A stretch of DNA of 64,000 bases from Lingula anatina (lineage: Eukaryota; Brachiopoda; Lingulata; Lingulida; Lingulidae), in assembly GCF_001039355.2 (NCBI RefSeq), contig NW_019775514.1, forward strand, positions 109,198 to 173,197, written 5' to 3'. Below are positions 12,628-24,963 of this stretch, one piece after another. Position 1 is the first letter of the stretch; every line of letters starts with the position of its first letter. Both the position numbers and the translations under genes were made by a program. The notes under the pieces are model-generated. The model did not search any database. It was not told the DNA's origin and worked only from the letters and a program-made list of their open reading frames with translations.

Positions 12628-15600
12628 AAGTTTCATGAAGTGCATAACATTATTGTATTGAAATAATACCCAAGAGATCTGAATCATACCGTTTGAATAC
12701 AAGCATTTTCTTCATCTCCTTTACATTAATCAATTGATAAGAGAAGAAAAAAAAACAATTTGTGCTCTCATTAACCATTCCCGATTCTCCCCCTCTCTCT
12801 CTTTGATGCCCCAGATTAATTAATATAGATATGTGTATTTCCTTTACTTTACAGAGTTATATAATTCTTAGCGTAGAATTTGAATGGTTCACGCTATGAT
12901 TTGAAACATAACACAAATAACTAAAATGTAAAATTCGAGTTTTTTTTCTGCCATTTACAAACTCCCAGGACGGAGAACATATTAATACTGCACTTACAAT
13001 ATCACGACAAAAGCGATATAAAATTTGCAAGGTCTTAAATAATATGGGACACCACTTCTTTCATTCGGGTTGAGAAACCATATTTCTGCAGAATAAGGTC
13101 TTGCAATTAAGCACTTGTTTGGATTTTCGGCAGAATATTAGGTCTTTGGAATGATTATTTCTTCGTGGAAGATTTGTATTAATCTAAGTGTACTAAAAGA
13201 GACTCTGAATGTAATTCAGGTACATCATTCGTATCAAAAGAAAACAACATTCGTATTTAAAGAAAACGACCCAAAAGAAATGTTATCAAATTGAGGATTT
13301 AAAAAAAACACATACTGTTTACTAAAATAGATTGTTTTGCACTTAATATAATATAATATAATCACAGTGTGATTTTTTGGACATATATCCTGATGATAAT
13401 GATAGATGTTGGTAAATGTGCACTTAAGATATTGGGAAATTTAAATTGCAGGCAGACCCAAAGATCACACTCTGAAGTAATCTTGTTTCTAAACATGCTT
13501 TTGTCTGTCATTTTTTTAAAAAAAGTCGATGATTTCCTAACACTTTGATCTGAAACAAAAGAGTAGTTTCAGACTTAAAACGTGTTTAAACACTTGTCTC
13601 TAACGTTATTAGGCTGAAAACGACCAGTAGAGCCTAATAACAATAGGCCTGCTGCTTGAGTGCTTCTGCCTTTGAAAGATTCGGTGTCCATAATTAATTA
13701 GACCTCTTGCAAAAATTAAACCCAATAAGCAAAAGTAATTTCACATCAAGTCCGACATAACGAAAATGCAATGATGCAGTTTGGAAAAATACAGGTGTAT
13801 ATGCCAGTATTACCATTTATTATTATACCTGCCATTTAGCACTTAGTCGCACCTAGACTGCTTGCATTTTATACCGTAACAATAGCGATCTAATAGACTA
13901 AGAACAATAGAAGAGATCGGATGATTGTAGTAGAAAATAACCCCAGTTTGTTTTTTTGTCGAGCGGAAATTAATTATAGTGGAAAGCAATTAGAGACAAA
14001 GCGCAAGGCCTAACAGGTGCGCTACAGGGCTACGAGAAAATTCACGAACGGCTTTTCTTGGTGTTAACGCTCAAACCCCAGAATCAGAGTTTCTTTTATT
14101 TCTGTGTCAAAAGTATTTTTACATGAGGCAATACTTAATGTACTACATAAAATAATACAAAAATTTAGTCACTGTTTGTTATTTGGAGTACTTCTTACAG
14201 AATAATTGTTAAAGCATGAAAAGGAATACATTTTATAGCGAACGGAAAATAATGATGCACTCACATACACATAAAGTAACATGATGCATCGGTTTGTAAT
14301 ATAAGACTAAACAACTCATCAATATTTAATTAATGTTGGATTAATACTTAGGAAATGGGTTAACTTTTACACGCAATACCCAGTACTAAAACATCGACAT
14401 TATAACTTTTGAGAAAAAAAATATATATATATATATAATTTCGAATTGATCGTAATGAGGAGAACTGTTAATCAGACCCCCCAAATAAATAAATAAATAA
14501 ATAAATCCAAAATCGTAATTAGCATGATAAATCCACCCTTTTTTTCATTGCACCCATGCCATGGACAGTGCAATGTGTAGGCAAACTTTTGACAGACTGC
14601 GTCCATGATTCACCGCGCTTTCTTGACTAATCGATCGTATGTTGTTGCAGGATGGCTGAAACAAATCATCCTATTCGCAGCCAAGGAGCGTTGCAATGGA
14701 ACAAATTCAGGGCTTCCTGAAGCGGCACTTGACCCTATACCTTCTCTCTCACACAGCATCCTTAAGTCTTCCGCCAGACTCCTGATGACTAAGAAGGAAG
14801 CCAGTGACAGACCCCCCACAAAAAATAAATAAATAAATAAACAAAATAAAAAGATATTATAGATAAAAAACTACTTGGCCATGTACTCATCATAAACATC
14901 AACTTTTTAATGCGGAGGACGAACAACTCATCGCGGCGATTGCAATGTAGGGAAGATATAGCAAATGAAGTTAAGAATGAGTGTCAATAATGTAAACGAC
15001 GACGTTGACACCTTAAAGGGTTAGAACGTGACGTTTTACTGGGGCTATAATGCTAAACTGTTGTCCAAGGTGCTGTATCAAAAACCTTCCATTTCTCTTG
15101 ACTACCGATTCTCTTTATTTTCAGGTGAAATTCTGTTGTTTACAAGGCGGTGAATTATATATCGATGCATCTGATCTCGAGAAACTTTTTTGATGATAAA
15201 AAAAACGATAATTCCACCAAACAATGAATACCAAAAATAACATCAATGGAACAAAGATGAAGGCAATCAACACGTGAATAAATAATTTCAAATGTTAGTC
15301 TTTTCCAAGAGAAACTACTGTCTATTGTATTTCAATATCTATATAACAATGTTCCAACTGTTATTCACTAAACTATAGGCATTTTAGACATGAGTATCGG
15401 ATCAAAATACATTACATTTTTATATTTTGAGATTCAAAGATAGGGTTAGAAAAGGATATTACACTGTAGTACCCTTTGCAGTGAAATGAAACTTTGGGGA
15501 ATTGTTTGCTGTTTTTATTTCATGTGCAAATATTTATTTTTTGTATTACATGAGGTGCTTGAATGCCAAATTACGCCCCCAAGAAAAATTGCTGTCCCTG

Positions 15601-18600
15601 GTATTGTTTAAGATTGATGATCAGGATTGGTTTTGCTCTAGAAACGCCCTTACTGGGTTTTAAGCACCATTATAAATTAGGCCCGAATGGTTCACAACAT
15701 TGAATAATTGATACGCAGCCTTACTATATTAAACATGCTCTTAGAGTGACTATTATTCATCTAATTTCACGAACAATGCCGTAAATAGCTAAATTAAGTG
15801 AAAAACTGCATTAACTTGGTTTCGCTCTTTCTATAATTGAAAGAGGATTTGTCCCCGATCAAGCTGGTTACATATAAGATGGATGGAACCGGAGATGCGG
15901 TGTTAATTTTACTGGCGTATTTTGCGTGCACTGCAGCAAAGTGAAGCAGCTTGGACTGAATGTTAATAATCAATTGGCCAGATACAGAAGGTCCTTTTAG
16001 CTGTTAAACACAACTTCGACCTCATTTGTATCTTTCTTTTTTATCTTGTGAGTTTATGGATAGAACCTTTCATTCTCCGAGTACTAGAGAAGTTACTATG
16101 GGCGCGTCGGAGGCATTTCCGCTTGAAAAATATGAAAACCTGGATAACTGACTAAATCCGTTCAAAATGATTTTTCGTACATGTGCACTGTGCCGGGTAC
16201 AGTATATGCTTTGTTTTGAAATACACTGTACTTTAGCGTCCATTTGCCCTTCCCACACGAAGCCCTTTAATTATAGACACTGATGATGTTGTTGTGTAAC
16301 GTAATTGATTAAGAGCGTCCGCGTCCACGCAACTTTGTCACCTTATTCTGATAATGTGTGTAGCAAGCGGTCGAGCCTTGCAATATTGACAAAGGTATTA
16401 CGTAAAACGACACGAAGATAACACGCCGTAGATCACGTCATCGCGAGAAACGCTGAGCGTGTGCGTAATAGCTGACAGCGGGGCCCGGTGGCCTTTTTGA
16501 CAAAGGTCCAGTTTTAACAAGATAAGGACCAGTGTTGGACACGCTCATTATCCGCGAACAAGAAAATGTCGTCAGTTGGATGAGTTTGACAAGCAAGTGT
16601 CTGTTTAATGACAAAGAAAAATGAGCGCATAAAGGATGTTCTATTTTGTTTACAGTGTCCTGGGCTTATAAAGAGCCAGATATAAGTAACGCTTTGACAA
16701 GACAATATTGCAAATAAATTGTGCTTCTTCCCTGTTCGAAATTGGACCACCTATTGGCAAGATCGGCCTCAGTTTAAATATTCTATTATTTCGTAATATT
16801 CAAGACAAAAGGCTGCAAAATTCGATCAGGAATTTAAAAATTAGTACATTTTTCAAAAATTAGACGAATACATGTAAATGAAGTGGAATAGCAAAATATT
16901 GCATGTCCGCATTTGGCTTAGGCCCTATATGTTAGTTGCAGTGGCATTTGTGTATTGGGTTAGTTGCAGTGGCAATGTGTATTAGGCCGCTAAATAACCT
17001 CTGGTAATGACAAAAAAAGACGAAGCAATGTGTAAGTAAGTGCGATAGACAAAGGTGTTTTTTCAAAGATAGCAATTCTATCACATAAAGTGATAAACCG
17101 TCAATTTTGGATCTATTGTAATTTCAGATATTATTTGATTGAAACACTTTTTCTCCATAAAGCACTTTTGATATATGCATTGTAATTCCGGGAATTGCTC
17201 GACTTAAAAGTATAACCTTTAGCATCTAAAGTTTCTTTAATTTAATCATTTAAATCCTTTATCGACTTGCCCCCGGAAAGAAAATCGTTTGGCGTTCCTC
17301 TAACCTTAGGTCTTAATGCTAACCGACGTCCATGTCTCACTGCCTTTATCTCAATAGATAATCTCAGCGACTCATTCATATCTTGGTAGTTTTTAGCTGG
17401 GGATTAGATATGAAATAGACACAGCATTTAGCGAATTATGCCTCAGAATTCCCCGGACGGCTTTTGATTTAATTACGTGCTTATGCCTATCCGTATTCTG
17501 CTTATATTCAATTTTCAAAATTGGGTCGTAATACGTTTGTATTGACTTCTATTCCTCGAGGACGACTGGCTTTTGTATGTCATGTTACTGCACAGTTGCC
17601 ACTGTAGGCCGCGGTTAACGAACGTTGCTAACATACAGTATATCGCGGATTTCACGGATATGTGAATTAATCTACATACATAGTGCCTCGCTTGTTGGAT
17701 CCTTGTTTTACATATACAAGGCGATTTTGCACTGTAAAAGATGTTTCAACTCTGACAGGAATTCGAAAAGTAAATAAATTAAATTTGAGAAAAATTATAA
17801 ATAAATCGCCTCACTCTTAACAACATATTTTAGGATATTTGTGATATTTCCTGTTAATGCGTTTTCATCGAGAGAAATATTGATTAAGGCGAGTAAACAG
17901 ATTTCTAAAGTCACAAAAAGTTTCTCAGTCATATAATGATATGCCCAACAACAAAAATAAATGTTAAAAACCCTCTTAAAAATGTAGAAATGGTATTTCG
18001 AACACGGGCCTTTTAAACCTACTCAGCGATAATAGTCATAGTTGATTATATTACAGGAGTAAGTTAATTAATTTAATGCAGGTAATTTTTGTCAAAACAA
18101 TATTTTTTTGCAATGGAGGAATATTTACAGTTCATTGGCGAGTTAATACTCAAATTAATTAAAAATCAACGGTGACAATAGGACAGGAGGCACATCATGT
18201 TAAAAATATTATTAGTTGCTGCTATGAAGAAAGGGCACAATGCATTTTGCCTCCTCTTGTTCAGCCGCCAAGAGAATTGTAAAAAGTGGACAGTCTTAAT
18301 GATATTTCTGTTTTTCAGCTATAAAAATTAACTGATATTTATTAGCCACTCCACTCCAATCCTAAGGGAAAGTGAAGGGGGGGGGGGAGCAGAGGCGGGG
18401 GGGGGGGGGGGGGGCTCACTAAACAGCACACCTGAGGGGTGATAGGCTGCAATACCTACCACAGCCCTCATTTCCCCGATGAAGACTGGCTGCCAGCAGA
18501 CGAACTATTGACTGGTAAATATCAGTTCAGTTATTTTTTCTAAAGATATTGACAAATGAAACTTTATGGCCATTTCAAACACATAGCTTATGAAACTGTT

Positions 18601-21600
18601 CAACAATAACACCCCTGTTTTTTCAATTCGCCATTAGCTCTTACTTAAGGTGGTTGTAGTTGACGCGTTATAAAATGTTTTTTTTATCTTCTCAGACAAA
18701 ATTGAGCGGAGAGTGAAATTGCTTTAAAGGATGGCGTGTACAAATTTCATATATGTTTGCTATGATGTTTATGTTTATTTTGGAAAGCTTGTTTTATGAA
18801 ACAGTCACATTATGTTTTTTATGTCGTGACTTTGAATGTTGATCACGCCATCATGGTTTCAGTTTAAAAGATTACCAAGCAGTAAAAATAAGAGGCACAT
18901 GCACGTCTGCTCGAACATCTGGGTCTCTTCAGATGCAGGATCAAATATCAACTTCTTTCATTTCTTTATATTAAGAAAGAAAAACACACGAACACGTGTA
19001 CCTTAAATATGATCTTTACTTAGTCTAAGGTTTAATCGTATCAAATACAGACAGGTAATTTGTCTGCGAGCTGAATACCGACACTAAATTTGCTAGTTTG
19101 TTTTTCTGATATGGAATAATATTAGCTACAATAAATTGAAAACAAACAAACAAACAAAAAAAAAAACGATAAAAGATAAAGAAAGAAAGAAAAAAGCAAC
19201 GAGTGCAAATTCAGCTGTTTTGTTTTTATTTTAGATCTAAAATACCTTGGAGTCACATTGTTTTATTTCATTCTGAACAGATGTACTGTAGAATGGTTCA
19301 TCTCTGACTTGACATCAACAGTGGATGACTGTGTACAAAATCTACTATCTGGTGAAGATACATGGCGAGTTAGAATTTTATCATAACAAATACAACTGTG
19401 GATTTGGGACTTGATAATATACTGCTTCTTATCATTATTCTTCGAGCATTTTAACGGTAATGTATGAAGACATAGATACAATATATGGCGTCGTCATACA
19501 TGTACAACAGGGTAATTGCTAAACAGGACAATTGTGTATTAAATAGCCATCTTGCGACAGTGTTAAAGCATCTTAAAAGCAGCAGCATATGGATATAAAT
19601 ATCGCGATTTGGTCTAAAATGAAGCGGGGTTTAGAGGAGAGCGTTATCAGAAATAATGGCAAACTTACACGTGCAAAATGAAAACAAAAATAAATGACAT
19701 TAGACAGTTTGAATAAAACAATATCCAGAAACAGTGGTCGTTTATCTGTATTTAAATCTATTGTTTTTTAATCGGTGAAATATGTTGTTGTACAAGAAAC
19801 TGTCAACGTTTGCTTCTTCACTTAGTTTTCCATTCTGTAAAGAAGAATTTCATTTGCACGAATTAATTGTGAGAGGTATTGAATTAAGTATGAAAGGAAT
19901 TGAATTTCCCAGCATTACAGACTACATTTGTCTAAGAATGTTTTGATCTACATCCATTGATTGATAAATTTTGATTCACACACTGCACCCGTGTTAAACA
20001 TGCATTGCTTTAAGGAGCAAAGTATTCGAGAAAGAGAGAGTGAGAGAGAGAGAAGGGGGGATGGATCAGGTGAAACATAGCTTCTCTTTTGGTTGTAACT
20101 GTATATCTCTTTTAACTTCTAGCTGCTATTCCAAAGTGTGCAGGCTGCAGCGACCCGATTCTGGATCGATTTATTCTCAAGGTACTGGAGCGATCTTGGC
20201 ACGCCAAATGTCTAAAATGTGCAGACTGTAAAACGCAGCTGAACGACAAATGTTTCTCGAAAGGAGACAAAGTTTACTGCAAAGATGACTTTTTCAGGTA
20301 AGCACTAAGTATTGTATTTCTAAAGCGCAGGTGCTGTTTACAGACGAAAGTGTTGCGTGCGTCGCAGCAACAAGTGACATTAAGCAATCATGCTTCAGTG
20401 ACATCGCAATCAAGAGGTCTACAATATAGACGGTTCCCTTTATTATTTATTATTTTCATGGAAGTTGTGAATTATTCGTGTAAAACATCAAAAACATGCG
20501 ATGTTAGGGATGTACAAGTGTAATTATTTAACCTGCAAAATACAGTAACGAAAAACAATTTAACACCCATTAATTAATAGCATTGGACGCAAAACAGTAA
20601 TTCAACAAAGATTAGTTGTCACAGTGACAGTGATGAATTATTATGAAATAGTGAAAATGCTCCACGTTATGGGCACATGCATAGAATTGCTAATATTCTG
20701 ATAAACAGGACCACAGGATAAAAATGAATCGAGAATAAACGCGAAGTGGCGTTAACCATTTTACACTTCTGATATTCCCGGCGTCAAAAGCCAGCGTTTT
20801 TTCCTCGTTTTTTCACAATTTTATCTCTTACCATAAAATAAAACTCAAGAACATGAATATACTAGATAATCGACTGCAGTTATAGCTTTTGGAAAAATTT
20901 TCTCAATTAACACGCTTGGAATGTTTCATTTTGAAGAAAGGCTATATTGACATTTATACGTGTAGTATGAGTTAAAAAATACTACTGCCCTCTGACAAGA
21001 ATTTATGGCAAATTCTACAAGTTACTGTGCAGTCAAAATCACCAAATTGAATAAGAACCGTTATTTTGATTAAGCATTCCGTCTGGGCCCGCCATTTGGG
21101 TGCAGAAACACGCAGATAATAAGTCATTCACATATTTGTACACATTTAAGTCTAGACAATTCATCTGGCACGTATTCCTTCAAGGAGATATTTTATTCAT
21201 TTATGACGCGTATTCTCGACTTATTACGGTTATAGAGATATTTGTATTTCCTAACAGAGAATACGTTAAAGAGGTCAAAACATACAGAAAGCACAATTTC
21301 TACAACTGTGTAACTCAATCCAAAGGTACTGCAAACAATAAATTAAGCCACAGTAATGACGATGCCGTTTTTTGTTTTTTAATGTAAGGGCTGCTTACCA
21401 AGGTTCCCAATCTTGCAGACAGAAACAGAATCAAAAATAAACCAGAAGTTAACAACATTTTGTCAAACTTTTTGTCATATTCACTTATTAAATTATACGA
21501 ATAGTACTGATTTGACTTGGATATATTTCTTTTATATCTATTTATAAAATTCTTCTGAGCGTGTAGCCCTGGTTTCATACAAAATATTGCTAAAACATGA

Positions 21601-24600
21601 AATTAATATAAATTTGGTCAAACAGAGAAATTATATTGCGATGTACTCTTGGCGTAAGAAATACACTATTGAATGAAAACTGCAAATTGTTTATCAAAAT
21701 TGTTATTTTATCCTTTAGGAGATTCGGTACAAAATGTGCAGCCTGCGACAAAGGAATCCCTCCAACCCAAGTCGTCCGCCGTGCTCAAGACTACGTCTAT
21801 CATCTCGAGTGTTTCTCTTGTCTCATATGTAACCAACAATTGAACACGGGAGACGAGTTCTATCTGTTGGACGATAGGAAATTAGTTTGCAAAGCGGATT
21901 ACGAAACCGCAAAGTCCAGGGGTGAGTATTTCATCTGATCTTGTCTAGTTGTCGACAGGTGAACTGCGTTCAGACCAGTAGTGTTTTAGCCCAGGAATCG
22001 GCCTAAATCGCGCCATTAGCAACCCACCTATACTCCGAGGTATTTCAGACCTGTGTACTGAAGCTGAGGTAAACATGGTGTGAACGTGGCACTGACTGTT
22101 TAACATGTCGAAATGCACGACTTCTCCCACGGCGCAAAAAGCCACTGACGCGAGGTTACATATTGCATAACTGTTTTTCTTCGTTGAAGTCTATAGATTA
22201 GGTAACTAACTCGAAAGGGTGTTTCTCAGAAAATAACTCTGGAATCCAGATTACTGGAGGAAAAGCTGAAAAGCAATTGTTATTAGTAAGTGGCTTATAC
22301 CAGCAGTAAGTTCAAAAATGGTATGCATATATACATGTATATAATGTTCACACACGCATTTTAATAATATGGATCCCTACAATATAGTTCGTTACATTGT
22401 TATTCCCAAGCCCGCTTTCTGAAGAATACAGTCAATTCAACATGAAAATACACTAGGGTTACATAAATATTTTAGCTAATGGATTTGTGTCTTTCTTTGT
22501 AATCTATCCTGTAATTCCAAAGGCAGAAACGTAGCTGCTGCATCATTGTGGGATCGAATTTCAGGACGAATAATTAGACTAATACGCATATTATGTTACC
22601 GTTGATACAAATAACACATTTAGAAAGAATCAGACAACCTTCATCCACGAATGATTGTACGCAGTTGATAATGTTTGCGTTCATTATCACGATGTATCGG
22701 TGAAATAAAAGATGGCCCCTGAGTGTGTCTGAGTATGCCAAGATGGCATTTGGGTTGTACATGTATCAAACAAAAGCGTTTCAGGTAACTGCTTCACGAT
22801 ACGCTCCTTTTTAAAGTACACACGGTGTTTCTGTCTGTGTTGCAGCAAAAGTTAACCTCAACTGCACGGTCAAATGCACCTCAAAGACTAAGAGTATCAA
22901 TGTGTTATTTGTCGAGTATTGAGTAAACGGAACATTTCATTCTGTGCCCTTTCACAGGCATGCGAATTGCGTAAAAAGCCACATTTTTTGAGTGCACTTA
23001 TTCTTGCGTTTGGTGTTTTTATGAAGTGTAGAGGAAAAGAAGAAAAAATACACTTTTATTTCAAAAATTGGAACAGTGGACTGCTGAGAATGTAATTCAA
23101 TACATATTTGTATTTTGCATTCACTTTTGGTGGCCAATTTCCACTTCAGAAATATAGAAAAAATAAAAAAATGTAATATTCCCGGTAGAGCACATCTGAA
23201 ACCTTGAAATACTGCCAAATGTTTCAGATAAAATATTAAGGAAAATGTATTTGTATGATCCTATTAAGAACAAATAAGTAAAAAATATAAAAATCCGTGA
23301 GCAACAATGGTTTTCCATCTATGTGCATGGTCTCCAGAATGCATCATACATGTACATGTACAACCGGTTTATTAAGTCATCATATAGAATAGTGCTCACA
23401 GTATTATTTACATTATCATTTATATTCAAAACACCGAAGTTCACATTAGATTTTGCTCTTTATTTTACAGAATTTGAAATCGATAGCAGTAATAAACGTC
23501 CACGAACCACTATAACAGCAAAACAGTTGGAAGCCTTAAAACGCGCCTACAATGAAAGTCCAAAGCCAGCACGGCACGTCAGAGAACAGCTCAGCGCAGA
23601 AACTGGACTGGACATGCGAGTTGTCCAAGTATGGTTCCAGAATAGGCGCGCCAAGGAAAAACGCCTGAAGAAAGATGCCGGCCGCCATCGGTGGAATCCG
23701 TATTTCAGGCAGATGAAACAAAGACACCACGCGGGAGAATCGGACGGTGCACTCAGCGCAGACGACACTCTATCTGATGGTGCCGTGGACATTTCTTATC
23801 AAAGTAAGTCTTCATATCATTCTTTTTATTGTGTTCTTTTTTGCCAGTTTCATCCGTTTGTCTGTATGATATACTGTAAATGTAACCTTTTTCATTATTA
23901 AAAAGGAAATAAGTTTAATTAAACGGCTGTTATTATATTTTGATCTAATTTCTTTTCAAAATTGTTGCTAATTACACAAATGCAGCAAGCGTATTCAATA
24001 TTGCATGATAGGTGGACCTCAATGAATTAATAACAGTGTGGGCTCCACTATGTCAATATACCTCAAAGCCACTGTACATTAACATTTAAATGTATTATAA
24101 ATAGAACCACAGACATATATGAAACGCCGCATTGATCATCTTAATCAAAAATAGAACTGTTACAAAGTCATTGATTATAGACCTGCAAACCAAAACCTGA
24201 TGGTGTAGGGCCTTTAAACTGATATAGACACTATCTATTTAATTCACGTACCAAAATGCCTGTACATGCATTGAGATCTAAGTTGGTTTGAAATAGGAAA
24301 TGAATAATAACTCATGCAGATCGCGATTTGAATTAAATGCGAGTGATTAAGTTGATCTGCCAAGTCATTCAGGTCACAAGTAAACCTCCGTGGGATATTC
24401 ATGATTGGACTGTAAGAGTTCACTTATAGAAATTAAGCGATCAAAACATCTTATGCTTGTCACGGTATTCATGCATGTTGTGTTGGGGGGAAATGAATCT
24501 GTACCAGTTTAAGTGCAGGAATTTACAAAATAATAATACTAATAATATTACTAATAATAATGATAATAATAATAATAAAACAAGCAATGACAATATGTTT

Positions 24601-24963
24601 TTAATATTTTTTCCAGATGACATTGACTCAATGGACACTAATCCTAATCTAGGCCGTTCAGGCGACCTTTTCGGTATGGGGCAGGCTTTAGACCATGAAC
24701 CCCCCATGGGTCAGGTCCCTGTGGTGCCACCTGGGACGCCACCTGGTGACACTTGGTTGCACTACGGCGGCCCTCCCGCTAACACTGCTTACATGGGCAG
24801 ACACTCACCATCAGTAGGGCAGCAGATCATGCAAGAATCTTTGGGCTTGGTTGGGGCGCCTCCTGGCTTGGGCCGGGTGCTGCCACCAGACGTCAGTGAC
24901 AGTGAGCAAAGTTTTGGTGACTATCCACCACGTTCTACACCAAACCACGTTGAGGTGTACTGA
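3628..24963 (+). CDS. Lhx3: LIM-homeobox transcription factor, Lhx3/Lhx4 class (5 coding exons)
   Basis: Coding exons: 3628-3691, 20123-20297, 21719-21921, 23471-23803 and 24617-24963. They total 1122 bp and encode 373 residues. All introns are GT-AG and phases agree throughout (1, 2, 1, 1). LIM1 has zinc ligands C27, C30, H48, C51, C54, C57, C74, D77. LIM2 has C86, C89, H108, C111, C114, C117, C137, D140 and contains the Lhx3/4 signature [13 protein letters not shown]. The homeodomain (about 155-214) has recognition helix [14 protein letters not shown] with Gln50 and Asn51. The C-terminal third is acidic, then Pro/Gly-rich (PPGTPPGD), and ends EVY. The family acts in the nucleus with the LDB/CLIM cofactor and specifies motor neurons and, in vertebrates, pituitary cells. 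It matches vertebrate LHX3 and LHX4 about equally, as expected of a pre-duplication gene. Domains are certain; exon 1 rests on ATG, donor and phase. Confidence 0.96.
5211..5230. repeat. (AT)10 microsatellite
   Basis: Uninterrupted AT dinucleotides in intron 1 of Lhx3/4. Confidence 0.95.
8827..8864. repeat. (CA)19 microsatellite
   Basis: Uninterrupted CA dinucleotides in intron 1; a likely polymorphic marker. Confidence 0.97.
9587..9604. repeat. Poly-G run at the edge of low-quality sequence
   Basis: Eighteen G in a row, followed by blocks of A, T, G and C homopolymers up to the gap. This texture suggests poor base calls at a contig end. Confidence 0.85.
9707..10042. other. Assembly gap (336 N)
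   Basis: An unbroken run of N. The 60-odd bases on its two sides look like copies of each other, so the real gap may be absent or differently sized. Any open frame crossing it is an artefact. Confidence 0.99.
11712..11882 (+). other. Coding-like island in intron 1: one frame with a single internal TGA
   Basis: ATG at 11712 opens 24 codons (begins [14 protein letters not shown]) to TGA at 11784. The same frame then continues for 31 more codons ([18 protein letters not shown]...) to TAA at 11880. The stretch is CpG-richer than its surroundings, and both halves have protein-like composition. An in-frame stop lies 27 bases upstream of the ATG. I do not recognise the product. It may be a degraded retrocopy, a nested small gene with a read error, or a conserved non-coding element. 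Confidence 0.25.
12563..12624. repeat. (AT)31 microsatellite
   Basis: 62 bp of uninterrupted AT in intron 1. Confidence 0.97.
14474..14841 (+). repeat. Two retroelement-type 3' tails in tandem
   Basis: CAGACCCCCC followed by (AAAT)n occurs at 14474-14506 and again at about 14809-14841. The roughly 300 bp between ends in the second tail. Short tandem A-rich tails of this kind mark the 3' ends of SINEs and some LINEs. No reverse transcriptase frame is visible, so these are truncated or non-autonomous copies. Family unknown. Confidence 0.45.
16331..16700 (+). promoter_or_regulatory. Cluster of TTTGACAA(A/G) motifs, possible enhancer
   Basis: TTGACAAAGG or close variants start at 16387, 16498, 16585, 16609 and 16694, and the complement CTTTGTCAC lies at about 16334. 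The ACAAAG core fits TCF/LEF and Sox-type sites. The block is also less AT-rich than its flanks. Enhancer function is inference. Confidence 0.2.
18377..18414. repeat. Two poly-G runs
   Basis: G11 at 18377-18387 and G18 at 18397-18414, separated by AGCAGAGGC. Lengths may be unreliable in draft sequence. Confidence 0.9.
20031..20053. repeat. (GA)n microsatellite
   Basis: Short interrupted GA repeat 70 bases before Lhx3/4 exon 2. Confidence 0.85.
20123..20297 (+). CDS. Lhx3: Lhx3/4 exon 2 (LIM1)
   Basis: Acceptor TTCTAG at 20117-20122, donor GTAAGC at 20298. It encodes [17 protein letters not shown] through YCKDDFF, i.e. the whole first LIM domain with all eight zinc ligands. Confidence 0.96.
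21719..21921 (+). CDS. Lhx3: Lhx3/4 exon 3 (LIM2)
   Basis: Acceptor TTTAG at 21714-21718, donor GTGAGT at 21922. It encodes [16 protein letters not shown] through [11 protein letters not shown], the second LIM domain. Confidence 0.97.
23471..23803 (+). CDS. Lhx3: Lhx3/4 exon 4 (homeodomain)
   Basis: Acceptor TTTTACAG before 23471, donor GTAAGT at 23804. It carries the complete homeodomain, then the basic run [14 protein letters not shown] and an acidic stretch [13 protein letters not shown]. The acidic part sits where vertebrate LHX3/4 have their LIM3-specific region. Confidence 0.97.
24530..24580. repeat. (AAT)n microsatellite
   Basis: Interrupted AAT repeat in the intron just before Lhx3/4 exon 5. 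Confidence 0.85.
24617..24963 (+). CDS. Lhx3: Lhx3/4 exon 5 (C-terminal region)
   Basis: Acceptor TTTTTTCCAG before 24617; TGA at 24961-24963. It encodes 114 residues rich in Pro, Gly, Asp and Met ([12 protein letters not shown] near the start, [12 protein letters not shown] at the end). This is typical of a transactivation region rather than a folded domain. The split codon with exon 4 is AAT. Confidence 0.93.

Larger units (their letters stand above)
3692..20122 (+). other. Lhx3/4 intron 1 (16.4 kb)
   Basis: Mostly AT-rich non-coding DNA between donor GTAAGT (3692) and acceptor TTCTAG (20122). It contains the assembly gap, several microsatellites and poly-G runs, two retroelement-type tails (about 14.5 and 14.8 kb), a coding-like island at 11.7 kb and a motif cluster near 16.5 kb. 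Long first introns of LIM-homeobox genes usually hold enhancers; that role is inferred here. Confidence 0.8.

Noticed and set aside
14605-14832. Open frames on both strands near 14.7 kb as a gene
   Set aside because: They end in the (AAAT)n tail and lie within the repeat; more likely part of a retroposed element.
20040-20231. Frame overlapping Lhx3/4 exon 2 starting at a GA-rich ATG
   Set aside because: It reads the LIM1 exon in the wrong frame; the true frame is fixed by the zinc ligands and splice phases.
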